A DNA stretch of 6,660 bases from Planctomycetota bacterium (GCA_003669575.1 QWOR01000087.1:1-6660); one strand, 5' to 3'; positions 1 through 6,660 are shown, counted from the stretch's first letter. The notes: a model not told the origin generated them from the sequence alone. Numbers and translations are program-made.

Positions 1-124
1 CTTTCAGGGACTCGCATTTCGAACATTTAGAGTCAACTCCATGCATGTTATCGATCAGACATGACATATCAATCGCGAATACTCCGGGTGCTGACGCTTC
101 CGGCTCCATGAGAGCACAGCCACC

Positions 125-1066
125 CTACCCCGCGTCGCGTTTGGAGTGCGGGTGAGCGCTTTCATAAGTTTCCTGAAGTCGGCGGGTACTGACGTGGGTG
201 TAGATTTGTGTCGTCGTCAGGCTCTGGTGGCCGAGCAATTCCTGCACGCTGCGGAGATCGGCCCCGCCATCGAGCAGGTGGGTGGCGAAGGTATGCCGCA
301 GGGTGTGTGGGGAGACATGCTGCTGGAGATTGCAGGTGCGGATGTGCAGTTCGAGCATCCGCCCGATACTGCGGGTGGTCAACCGTTTGCCGAACTTGTT
401 GAGGAACAAGGCGGCGGTTTCCTGTGGTTTGCCGGTTGGTGAGGGGACGCGGACCTCCATCCAGTCATTGAGGGCTTTCGCCGCGAAGGAACCAATGGGC
501 GTGACGCGTTCCTTCTTCCCCTTACCGCGAATCCGCAGGATGTTTGCGTCGCGGTCCCAGTCCTCGATATTCACGCCCACGAGTTCAGCGACTCGCAGGC
601 CGGCGGAGTACATAACCTCCAGAATCGCCCTGTCCCGCAGCCCGGCTGTGGTATTCGCCGGCGGAGCCTCCAGCAGCCGGACGATGTCCTCGGTCGTCAG
701 GAAGTTCGGCAGCTTGCGTCCGACACGCGGAGTGCGGAGGGCCTTGGCCGGGTTGTTCGGGGTCAGTCCTTCCCGCGTCGTGTAGCGGAAGAAGCTACGC
801 AGGCAGGCCAAGCGGCGGGCGATCGTCGTGCGGGCATACTGACATTCGTGCAGGTAGGTCACGTATCCGCGCAGCACAGGAATCGTAATCTGGTCGGGCT
901 CCGCGACCGGTCCAACTCTTTCTTCGAGGTAATCGGCGAAGCTATTGAAGTCATCCTTGTAGGACTTCAACGTGTGCTCGGACGAGTTACGTTCGATACG
1001 CAGATACCGCAGAAAACCCTGAACGACGGATTCCACAGGTGTCTCCAAGGTCGGTGATCCGTCCAT
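125..1066 (-). CDS. xerC: XerC-type site-specific tyrosine recombinase
   Basis: This is a complete 313-residue tyrosine recombinase, close to the roughly 300 residues usual for XerC/XerD. Residues about 11-100 form the N-terminal SAM-like DNA-binding domain and residues about 120-300 the catalytic domain. All six catalytic residues are visible: Arg158 (in GLRVAEL), Lys182 (in GKGKKER), His254 and Arg257 (in SPHTLRH), His280 (in LLGHQ) and the nucleophile Tyr289 (in TTQIYTH). Family members act with a partner at dif sites to resolve chromosome dimers; some serve mobile elements instead. The C-terminal YESAHPHSKR resembles the AHPRAKR ending of E. coli XerC more than XerD, which is the reason for the symbol. 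The ATG at 1064-1066 is the first good start and the stop is TAG. It lies 43 bases after the small gene on the same strand, suggesting an operon. No dif-like site or integron repeats were seen nearby, so a housekeeping role is favoured over a mobile one. The family call is secure; XerC rather than XerD is likely. Confidence 0.93.
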   Translation of the reverse strand: MDGSPTLETPVESVVQGFLRYLRIERNSSEHTLKSYKDDFNSFADYLEERVGPVAEPDQITIPVLRGYVTYLHECQYARTTIARRLACLRSFFRYTTREGLTPNNPAKALRTPRVGRKLPNFLTTEDIVRLLEAPPANTTAGLRDRAILEVMYSAGLRVAELVGVNIEDWDRDANILRIRGKGKKERVTPIGSFAAKALNDWMEVRVPSPTGKPQETAALFLNKFGKRLTTRSIGRMLELHIRTCNLQQHVSPHTLRHTFATHLLDGGADLRSVQELLGHQSLTTTQIYTHVSTRRLQETYESAHPHSKRDAG

Positions 1067-1109
1067 GGCCCAACCTCCCGAGGACCAGACCTCCGGACAA
1101 TGGCCCCCA

Positions 1110-1337
1110 TCACGCCACGCGACGGAACGATTCGTCGCCTTCGTCGCCCAGCGTTTCCTGGAGCTTGCGAACCTTCTGGCTCAGGACAGCTGCGTCGTAC
1201 CAGGTGAAGCACAATTCGGGGTCGGCAGCGAACTTGCCGAGGGTTTGCAGGACCTGCGCCGAGCTGTGGTTGTCGTACAAAAAGACAAACCGCTCGCCGT
1301 CCTTGACCAATGCCAATACGTTCAGGCTGCGTTCCAT
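1110..1337 (-). CDS. Small uncharacterised protein upstream of xerC
   Basis: This is a 75-residue acidic to neutral protein that I cannot assign to a named family. It begins MERSLNVLALVKDGERFVFL, has a central YDNHSSAQVLQTLGKFA segment, then CFTWYDAAVLSQKVRKLQE, and ends in a charged tail. The pattern is a short beta hairpin (residues about 3-20) followed by two amphipathic helices. It has no signal peptide, membrane segment or catalytic motif, so it is probably a small cytoplasmic protein. A GTG at 1347-1349 would add four residues (MGGA). The ATG at 1335-1337 is preferred because the protein then begins with the folded-looking core and a G-rich tract lies just upstream. It is transcribed with xerC, whose start is 43 bases downstream. 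Its orderly composition and its position support a real gene. Any functional link to recombination is only a guess. Confidence 0.68.
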   Translation of the reverse strand: MERSLNVLALVKDGERFVFLYDNHSSAQVLQTLGKFAADPELCFTWYDAAVLSQKVRKLQETLGDEGDESFRRVA

Positions 1338-1370
1338 CGCGCCCCCCACTCGAATTCCGGGACAACGTCG

Positions 1371-1394
1371 GGGGAGGAGGGAAGGCTCCGCCCC
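1371..1394. repeat. GC-rich imperfect hairpin upstream of the small gene
   Basis: GGGGAGGAG (1371-1379) can pair with CTCCGCCCC (1386-1394) across a six-base loop, with one mismatch (A1375 against G1390). Read on the minus strand it lies about 35-55 bases before the start of the small gene, so it could be in that gene's leader. No U-tract follows in either direction, so it is not a typical terminator. It may be chance in GC-rich sequence. Confidence 0.25.
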
Positions 1395-1545
1395 TGGTGC
1401 TCGACGCTCCCGCCGGAATGTCAGTTAGGGGTATCGGTCAATCGCACCCGTCATGTCACCCCACAGTGGTTCCTCGCACGGGAATCCTCTGCTCTGGGGA
1501 CCTCCCCCCGGTTCGCGTGCCATCACGCAAACAATCGGTAGATTC

Positions 1546-1558
1546 GTTAAGGTTTAAC
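1546..1558. repeat. Short inverted repeat GTTAA-N3-TTAAC
   Basis: Two perfect five-base arms, GTTAA and TTAAC, flank three bases. The TTAA-containing half-site resembles the centre of the 12-base palindrome 140 bases downstream, so both might be sites for one regulator. The arms are short enough to arise by chance. Confidence 0.2.
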
Positions 1559-1658
1559 AGTCGGGTCGGCCGGACTCGATGCGCCAGCGGATCACCGGGT
1601 AACAAGTGGACCGGACGTGTTGCCGCATCGGCAGTTGGGCCTGACGGCAGATGTCCTA

Positions 1659-1687
1659 TTGAGTCGAACATATCGATGTGGTACACA
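1659..1687 (+). promoter_or_regulatory. Weak sigma-70-like promoter candidate
   Basis: TTGAGT (1659-1664) matches four of six bases of the -35 consensus, and TACACA (1682-1687) matches three of six of the -10 consensus, with a 17-base spacer. A transcript would begin near 1694, at the edge of the palindrome at 1695-1706 and about 40 bases before the start codon at 1736. The geometry is right, but the match is weak and consensus rules may not hold in this lineage. Confidence 0.2.
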
Positions 1688-1694
1688 GTGAGTG

Positions 1695-1706
1695 CCGGTT
1701 AACCGG
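1695..1706. promoter_or_regulatory. Perfect 12-base palindrome, candidate operator
   Basis: CCGGTTAACCGG is a perfect palindrome ending 29 bases before the start codon of the His/Cys-rich protein. It lies just after the weak promoter candidate, where a bound dimeric repressor could block transcription. Metal-efflux operons are commonly controlled by such dimeric regulators, but no regulator gene is in the window and the site matches no operator I can name. Confidence 0.35.
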
Positions 1707-1735
1707 TCGTCGCTCGTGTTCTGGAATGCTTTTCC

Positions 1736-2227
1736 ATGTCGTGGGTTGTGAAGAGATTGGTGCTCGCCGTGATGCTGGTCCACAGCGTCTTCGGTTGCTG
1801 CTGGCACCATACCCACACGTGTGCCTGTGCCCATGAGACGCACGTTTGCTCCGGCAGCGGTCACAGTACCGCAGCCCAGACTCATCCTGATGGCTGTTCC
1901 CACCAGGAAATGAATCGCGGAGTGACGCACCGCTGTACGCATCACCACCATCACGCGTCACCCGCTCCTCACGAGCAGTCCCCCACCGGCAACGATCAAG
2001 AGCCCGGGCCACACCGTCATCAATGTGAGCATGGCACCTGTACTTTCGTCGTGGAGTCTGGCCGAATCGCGCTCTCCGATCTCGATCTGATTCAGGCATC
2101 CGTGGTCGATTATGACTGTCTGCTGAGGCCAATGGATACTCAGGCCATTCACGAGAACCTTGATTTTAGCACGCTTCCCCGGACCGCAGCTTTACGCTGC
2201 GCGGTCCTTCAAGTTTGGCAGATCTAG
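1736..2227 (+). CDS. Exported His/Cys-rich protein, putative metal-binding
   Basis: This 163-residue protein matches no named family I recognise. Residues 1-20 look like a signal peptide: Lys6 and Arg7, then a hydrophobic run LVLAVMLVHSVFG. Cys21 directly follows (VFGC), a poor lipobox, so it could be a lipoprotein but more likely is simply secreted to the periplasm. The region from about 21 to 102 holds most of the 20 His and 11 Cys residues, including HHTHTCACAH, CSGSGH, a five-His run at 69-73 and HQCEHGTC at 95-102. The C-terminal part (103-163) is less biased and ends in Trp-Gln-Ile. Such composition suggests binding of Cu, Ag, Zn or Ni ions. It is the first gene on this strand before an RND metal-efflux adaptor and permease, which supports a role as metal buffer or carrier. 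The ATG at 1736 is chosen because it places the signal sequence at the N-terminus; no clear Shine-Dalgarno is visible. Real gene likely; function inferred. Confidence 0.75.
   Translation: MSWVVKRLVLAVMLVHSVFGCCWHHTHTCACAHETHVCSGSGHSTAAQTHPDGCSHQEMNRGVTHRCTHHHHHASPAPHEQSPTGNDQEPGPHRHQCEHGTCTFVVESGRIALSDLDLIQASVVDYDCLLRPMDTQAIHENLDFSTLPRTAALRCAVLQVWQI
2181..2207 (+). repeat. Bulged hairpin at the end of the His/Cys-rich gene
   Basis: GGACCG (2181-2186) pairs with CGGTCC (2202-2207) and CAGC (2187-2190) pairs with GCTG (2196-2199), with loop TTTAC and a two-base bulge (2200-2201). It lies inside the last codons of the gene, about 20 bases before its stop. The downstream bases (TTCAAGTTTGG) are only mildly T-rich, so a strong intrinsic terminator is unlikely. 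It could reduce readthrough or stabilise the message, or be incidental. Confidence 0.3.
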
Positions 2228-2472
2228 TCGCTGGCATTTCTTCGCCACCTCACCGGGATTTTTGAATTCCGTGAAACGGTCATGGCGGGCGCAGTTGCCT
2301 GAAGACTCGCTTGAGCCCTGCTCTCTTCCGGCGATCGATGCCACGCCGCGACCAATCAGCCTTCTTGATGCCCCGTGCGTCCACTCGTCATCCCAGTACT
2401 GTTTCTGGTTCACATCTCGCCAGAAGCCATGTGCCATGGGAATGCTCGTCTAAGTCAATTGAGAGTCTCGTG
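2228..2472 (+). other. Gap between His/Cys-rich gene and adaptor gene
   Basis: No gene is supported in these 245 bases. The adaptor frame stays open upstream to an ATG at 2311, but those 54 extra residues are Arg/Ser/Pro-rich, show no family similarity, and would bury the membrane anchor inside the protein. The gap is long for tightly coupled genes, so it may hold a separate promoter for the pump genes. I could not pick out a convincing -35/-10 pair. Confidence 0.45.
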
Positions 2473-3963
2473 ATGAACTCGAAACCCGCGCTCCACAAAA
2501 CGTCCTTCTTCCGCTGGGGAACAGCTCTGCTGGTCCTGGGCATCGCGGCGGTGACATTCTCGTCCTGGTGGCCAGGGGTGAATTCACTCGTCGATCGGAT
2601 GCTGGCCAAGTCGCAGCCGTCCGAATCCGGCCATGGTCATGACCACGGACACGACGACCATGCGACCTCCGGTGCCGAGGTCTCTTCGCTCGAACTTTCG
2701 GCCCAGGCCAAGTTGAACCTGGGGCTGACGGCGGAGTACCTCCGCCCGGTCGAGCTGTCGAACTACCGTAAAACGATCCCAATCCCGAGCGTGATCGTCG
2801 AACGTCCTGGTCAGACATTGATTCAGGTCTCGACCCCCATGACCGGGGTCGTCACACAAGTTGCGGCGATCCAGGGCTCTGCAGTCGAAACTGGCCAGCT
2901 GATGTTTCGGATCCGCCTGACTCATGAGGACCTCGTGCAGTCACAGACCGATTTCGTGCGTTCACTGGGTGAGTTGGATGTCGAAAATCGGGAGATCGCC
3001 CGGTTGCAGAAGGTGACCGAATCAGGGGCCATCGCCGGTAAGTCGCTGCTCGAACGCCAGTACGCCAAGGAGAAGCTGGAGGCTCTGCTCCAGTCACAGC
3101 GCGAGACTCTGCGACTGCATGGGCTGTCGCCGCGTCAGGTTGAACAGATCTCCAAGGATCGCCGTCTGCTCAATGAACTGAGTGTGATGGTCCCCGCTTC
3201 CGACCAGTCTCCCCAGGAACTCCAGCTCACGGACATGGAAGGACGACAGTCGGTGTTGTTCCAGTCCCCGGAGAAAACGTCCGGCGGTGGCGACCAGCCC
3301 GCAGCTCCAGCAGTGGGGGAGAAGCGTCCACCCCTCATCGTGGAATCGCTCGATGTACAACGTGGCCAGTCGGTCGAACAGGGAGGCAAGCTGTGCGTTC
3401 TGGCGGACTATAGCCGTCTTTACATCGAGGGCCGGGCCTTTGAGCAGGATATCGAGGCCGTCAACTCGGTTGTGAGCAAGCAGTGGAAGGTTTCCGCGGA
3501 ATTCACCAGCGGCACGCGGCTCGACAACTTGCCGTTGTCGTTCGTATCGAGCGAGATCGATCCCGGCTCCCGAACTTTGAAACTCTATGTCGACCTGCCG
3601 AACGAAATCCTGCATGACACACGAAATGCCAGTGGCCAGCGGTTCCTGACGTGGAGATATAAACCAGGACAGCGGCTCCAGATGCGCATCCCGGTCGAGG
3701 AGTGGACCGACCAGATTGTGCTGCCGATCGAAGCGGTCGCTCAGGAGGGGGCCGAGTCATTTGTCTTCCGCCAGAGTGGCAAGAAGTTCCAGCGAGTTGC
3801 GGTGCATGTCATCCACAGCGATCAGTCTTCCGCGGTGATCGCCAATGATGGATCGGTGTTTCCGGGCGATGTGATTGCCAGACGCAGCGCTCATCAGATG
3901 CAGATGGCCCTCAAGAACAAGTCAGGAGGGGGAATCGATCCCCACGCGGGGCACAGTCACTAA
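2473..3963 (+). CDS. Heavy-metal RND efflux periplasmic adaptor (CusB/CzcB type)
   Basis: This is a complete 496-residue membrane-fusion protein linking an inner-membrane RND permease to an outer-membrane channel. Residues about 11-36 are a hydrophobic anchor or signal segment. Next comes a His-rich patch (HGHDHGHDDH, 54-63). The first half of the lipoyl domain is at about 117-148 (TPMTGVVTQV, then GSAVETGQLMFRIR). A helical hairpin spans about 150-230, a Pro/Gly linker about 265-287, and the second lipoyl half about 288-320 (ESLDVQRGQSVEQGGKLCVL). The beta-barrel domain, about 320-410, contains the family-typical VSSEIDPGSRTLKLYVDLPN, and the membrane-proximal domain runs from about 415 to 475. 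The tail ends HAGHSH. The His clusters at both ends fit metal capture. ATG 2473 is chosen over the upstream in-frame ATG 2311 because it puts the anchor at the N-terminus; only a weak GAGAG precedes it. The permease starts 52 bases after the stop. The family is clear, but the metal cannot be read from sequence. Confidence 0.9.
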   Translation: MNSKPALHKTSFFRWGTALLVLGIAAVTFSSWWPGVNSLVDRMLAKSQPSESGHGHDHGHDDHATSGAEVSSLELSAQAKLNLGLTAEYLRPVELSNYRKTIPIPSVIVERPGQTLIQVSTPMTGVVTQVAAIQGSAVETGQLMFRIRLTHEDLVQSQTDFVRSLGELDVENREIARLQKVTESGAIAGKSLLERQYAKEKLEALLQSQRETLRLHGLSPRQVEQISKDRRLLNELSVMVPASDQSPQELQLTDMEGRQSVLFQSPEKTSGGGDQPAAPAVGEKRPPLIVESLDVQRGQSVEQGGKLCVLADYSRLYIEGRAFEQDIEAVNSVVSKQWKVSAEFTSGTRLDNLPLSFVSSEIDPGSRTLKLYVDLPNEILHDTRNASGQRFLTWRYKPGQRLQMRIPVEEWTDQIVLPIEAVAQEGAESFVFRQSGKKFQRVAVHVIHSDQSSAVIANDGSVFPGDVIARRSAHQMQMALKNKSGGGIDPHAGHSH

Positions 3964-4015
3964 GTGTGCTTGCTCCGTATCCGACTTGTGACCATTCCAC
4001 TGCATCGAGACTGTC

Positions 4016-6660
4016 ATGCTCAACGCAATTATTCGCTTCGCTCTCCACCAACGACTGCTCACGCTGGCAATCGCCCTGTTCCTGATGGGGTACGGCATCT
4101 GGGTCACGGAACATATGCCGATTGATGTCTTCCCAGACCTCGATCGACCGCGCGTGGTCGTCATGACCGAAGCACCCGGACTGGCTCCCGAAGAGGTCGA
4201 GACCCTCATCTCGTTCCCGCTGGAAACCGCCCTCAACGGAGCCAACGGAGTCCAGGTCGTTCGCAGCACATCGGGCATCGGGTTGTCGGTCGTCTACGTC
4301 GAGTTCGACTTTGGAACTGACATCTACATCGACCGTCAGATCGTCACCGAGCGTCTGGCGGTGATCGCCGACCGGATGCCACCGGGTGTTCGTCCACAAC
4401 TTGCGCCGATCTCCTCCATCATGGGGCAGATCCTGGTCCTGGGGATGTGGAGCGATGGAAACAAAACCAATCCGATCGACTTGCGGACACAGGCCGACTG
4501 GGTGATCCGCCAACGTCTGCTGACGATCCCCGGCGTCGCTCAGATCTTCACGATGGGTGGCGGTCGCAAGCAGTATCAGGTCCTGATCGATCCAGCGTCT
4601 CTCGCCCGTGAAGGTGTGACGCTCGGCCAGATCCGCGAAGCACTCCAGCGCAGTAACGAGAACGCCACCGGAGGCTATCTCGACCAGCAAGGCCCGAATG
4701 AGCTGCTCGTCCGTGCTCTCGGACGAATTCAAACGGTGAGTGACCTGCAAAAAGTGGTCGTGGGTACGCGAGAAGGGCGGCCGATTGCCCTCGCTCAGGT
4801 CGCGTCCATTACAGAAGCCGCTCAGGCCAAACGCGGCGATAGCGGAGCTTACCAGCGTAACGCCGATGGCCAGATCACGGGTGGTGCAGCTGTCGTCTTC
4901 ACGATCGCCAAGCAACCCGGAGCTGATACTCGACTGATCACCCAGCGCATTCTGGCTGCGGTCGACGACCTCAAGAAGAATCTCCCGAGTGACATCCGAA
5001 TCGTCCCGATGTACTCGCAAAGCACGTTCATCGATCGAGCTATCCACAATGTCGAAGAGGCGTTACGGGATGGTGGTATTCTCGTCGTCATCATCTTGTT
5101 TCTATTCCTGATGAACCTGCGAACAACGCTCATCACCCTGACCGCAATCCCACTGTCGCTCGTGATGACGGCCATCGTGTTCAAGATTACGGGCATGTCG
5201 ATCAACACGATGACGCTCGGGGGGCTGGCGGTTGCGATTGGCGAACTGGTCGACGATGCCATCGTCGATGTGGAGAACATCCATCGACGGCTCAAAGAGA
5301 ACCGCCGACTGGAACATCCCCTGCCCACTCTCCTCGTGGTCTACCGGGCGAGTACCGAGGTCCGAAACTCGATCGTCTTCAGCACGATGATCGTGTGTCT
5401 GGTCTTCGTGCCACTGTTCGCCCTGCAGGGGATGGAGGGCCGGCTATTTACACCGCTCGGCATCGCTTATGTCGTTTCGATTTTCGCGTCCTTGATTGTG
5501 TCACTGACTGTCACCCCCGTCCTGTCCTACTGGTTCCTCGGCTCAGAAAAAAGCCACGCCGAGGAAACCGATGGCCTCATTCTGAGAACACTTAAGTGGG
5601 GGGCCGAACGCGTGATCCGTTTCAGTCTGGCGTACCCGCGGTTCAACCTGATGACCGTGGCTCTTGGCGTTGCGATCGCCGCATTGTGTGCTGTACGGCT
5701 CGATCGCGATTTCCTGCCGCCGTTCAACGAAGGGGCGATCCAGATCAACGTCCTGCTTCCCCCGGGTACATCCCTGGCAACCAGTACCGAGATTAATCAG
5801 GTCGTTGAGAAGCGATTGTCGGAAAACGCGGATGTCATGACCTTTGTCCGGCGCACCGGCCGATCCGAAATGGACGAACACGCCGAACCCGTCAGTGCCA
5901 GTGAATACATTGTCGAACTGGACCCGAACTCACCACGTTCCCGCGAAGAACAACTCGCCGCGATTCGTGACACCCTGGCCGATATCCCAGGAGTCGTTTC
6001 AGCCGTGGAGCAACCGATTTCGCACCTGATCTCACACATGCTGTCAGGGGTAAAGGCACAGATCGGGATCAAGATCTTTGGGGATGATCTCGACGAGTTG
6101 CGAAAACGAGCTGACCAGGTCAAAGCCGAGATCGCAGGCATCGCCGGTGTGCAGGACCTGATCGTGGAACAACAAACGATCATCCCCCAACTCCGCATCG
6201 AACTGGATCGCGATCAGCTGTTGTTGCATGGACTGAGCGTGGCTGATGTCAACGAATTCATCGAAACAGCCATGAATGGTGTCACGGTTTCGGAGATCCT
6301 GCAGGGGCAACGCACTTTCGATCTGGTCTTGCGGCTGGAGGAAGGAGCCCGCGAGAACCTCGACACATTGCGACGGCTGACGATCGACCTCCCGGATGGT
6401 GGACAAGTTCCACTCGAGACAGTGGCCCGGGTCTATAAGTCGGGTGGCCCCAACTCCGTCAACCGGGAGAACGTCCGCCGCCGCATCGTGGTGCAATGCA
6501 ACGTATCCAATCGAGGAGTGGTCGATGTCGTCCAGGAGATTCAGGCCCGCCTGGCACCTTTGCAGGCTGACCTGCCTCCCGGATATTACCTGGAGTTTGC
6601 TGGCCAGTTTGAAAGCCAGCAGAAAGCCTCACGACTCCTTGGCATGCTGTTCCTTGTGGC
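4016..6660 (+). CDS. CusA/CzcA-family heavy-metal RND efflux permease (3' truncated by window)
   Basis: This is the proton-driven inner-membrane pump of the efflux complex. It is open for 881 codons from ATG 4016 and cut by the window edge; family members are about 1040 residues, so the last five or so membrane helices are missing. TM1 is at about 14-30, followed by PIDVFPD (35-41) and the first porter domains. TM2-TM4 lie at about 353-420, TM5 at about 453-470, TM6 at about 480-508 and TM7 at about 543-562. The second porter half then runs to the edge. TM4 reads GELVDDAIVDVEN (409-421), with Asp413, Asp414, Asp418 and Glu420 as likely proton-relay residues. Met675, in HMLSGVK, appears to match a metal-binding Met in CusA (DMLSTGIK, recalled from memory). 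Acidic/His residues in SEMDEHAEPVSASE (617-630) may also face the substrate path. The frame is intact throughout. It follows the adaptor by 52 bases, surely as one operon. The TM4 motif is neither typical CzcA (DGA) nor CusA (DAA), so the substrate is left open. Confidence 0.95.
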   Translation, partial: MLNAIIRFALHQRLLTLAIALFLMGYGIWVTEHMPIDVFPDLDRPRVVVMTEAPGLAPEEVETLISFPLETALNGANGVQVVRSTSGIGLSVVYVEFDFGTDIYIDRQIVTERLAVIADRMPPGVRPQLAPISSIMGQILVLGMWSDGNKTNPIDLRTQADWVIRQRLLTIPGVAQIFTMGGGRKQYQVLIDPASLAREGVTLGQIREALQRSNENATGGYLDQQGPNELLVRALGRIQTVSDLQKVVVGTREGRPIALAQVASITEAAQAKRGDSGAYQRNADGQITGGAAVVFTIAKQPGADTRLITQRILAAVDDLKKNLPSDIRIVPMYSQSTFIDRAIHNVEEALRDGGILVVIILFLFLMNLRTTLITLTAIPLSLVMTAIVFKITGMSINTMTLGGLAVAIGELVDDAIVDVENIHRRLKENRRLEHPLPTLLVVYRASTEVRNSIVFSTMIVCLVFVPLFALQGMEGRLFTPLGIAYVVSIFASLIVSLTVTPVLSYWFLGSEKSHAEETDGLILRTLKWGAERVIRFSLAYPRFNLMTVALGVAIAALCAVRLDRDFLPPFNEGAIQINVLLPPGTSLATSTEINQVVEKRLSENADVMTFVRRTGRSEMDEHAEPVSASEYIVELDPNSPRSREEQLAAIRDTLADIPGVVSAVEQPISHLISHMLSGVKAQIGIKIFGDDLDELRKRADQVKAEIAGIAGVQDLIVEQQTIIPQLRIELDRDQLLLHGLSVADVNEFIETAMNGVTVSEILQGQRTFDLVLRLEEGARENLDTLRRLTIDLPDGGQVPLETVARVYKSGGPNSVNRENVRRRIVVQCNVSNRGVVDVVQEIQARLAPLQADLPPGYYLEFAGQFESQQKASRLLGMLFLV

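Larger units (their letters stand above)
1338..1735. other. Divergent intergenic region
   Basis: This stretch of about 400 bases separates the minus-strand small gene/xerC pair from the plus-strand metal-efflux genes, so it should carry promoters for both directions. Open frames crossing it in either strand have low-complexity, Arg/Pro/Gly-rich translations and look non-coding. It contains a GC-rich hairpin (1371-1394), a short inverted repeat (1546-1558), a weak promoter-like pair (1659-1687) and a perfect palindrome (1695-1706), listed separately where worthwhile. On the minus strand, TTGACC (complement of 1436-1441) resembles a -35 box, but no good -10 box follows at the right distance. 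No tRNA or known riboswitch pattern was recognised. Confidence 0.6.

Noticed and set aside
40..63. CATGT (44-48) and ACATG (59-63) as an inverted repeat past the xerC stop, considered as a terminator or dif-like site.
   Set aside because: The arms are five bases with a ten-base loop, there is no T-tract, and the sequence does not resemble the usual dif core.
125..1066. The tyrosine recombinase as a phage or integron integrase marking a mobile element.
   Set aside because: Length, the XerC-like C-terminus and absence of attachment repeats, tRNA or cassette structure favour a housekeeping Xer protein.
967..1365. A 132-codon minus-strand frame overlapping the xerC start and the small gene.
   Set aside because: It overlaps both better-supported genes in another frame and its translation is Arg/Gly/Pro-rich without structure.
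1456..1686. A 76-codon minus-strand frame in the divergent intergenic region.
   Set aside because: Its composition is low in hydrophobic core residues, it has no convincing start context, and it would fill the expected promoter region.
1656..2132. A 158-codon minus-strand frame opposite the His/Cys-rich gene.
   Set aside because: It is Arg/Ser-rich and antisense; the plus-strand frame has a proper signal peptide and fits the neighbouring operon.
3094..3615. A 173-codon minus-strand frame inside the adaptor gene.
   Set aside because: It is fully antisense to a well supported adaptor gene and shows no recognisable protein features.
3911..5047. A 378-codon open frame on the minus strand across the adaptor end and permease start.
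   Set aside because: It is antisense to two clear genes; its Asp/Arg/Ser-rich translation has no domain or hydrophobic pattern and reflects codon bias of the coding strand.

Overview
This 6660-base window reads as moderately GC-rich bacterial chromosome. It carries two genes on the minus strand at the left and three on the plus strand at the right. The likely host is a planctomycete or a close relative. That is inferred from the weak ribosome-binding sites, the style of the short uncharacterised proteins, and the pairing of a His/Cys-rich secreted protein with a heavy-metal RND pump. No 16S rRNA or other lineage marker is present, so the placement is tentative.

Left block (125-1337, minus strand): a complete XerC-type tyrosine recombinase with all six catalytic residues, preceded 43 bases upstream by a 75-residue uncharacterised protein. 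The two are probably co-transcribed. Bases 1-124, past the recombinase stop, show no supportable gene.

Middle (1338-1735): a divergent intergenic region of about 400 bases. It holds a GC-rich hairpin near the minus-strand gene, a short TTAA-containing inverted repeat, and a perfect 12-base palindrome about 30 bases before the first plus-strand gene. The palindrome is a candidate operator.

Right block (1736-6660, plus strand): a heavy-metal efflux locus. It begins with a 163-residue exported protein extremely rich in His (20) and Cys (11). After a 245-base gap comes a 496-residue periplasmic adaptor of the CusB/CzcB type with His clusters at both ends. After a 52-base gap comes a CusA/CzcA-type RND permease that runs off the right edge after 881 codons. 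In the expected scheme, the permease and adaptor form a proton-driven complex that moves metal ions across the outer membrane with a TolC-like channel, which is not in this window. The His/Cys-rich protein is a plausible periplasmic metal buffer or carrier, but that role is inferred from composition and position only.

Nothing here is clearly an undescribed system. The least explained parts are the His/Cys-rich protein with its upstream palindrome, and the small protein next to xerC.
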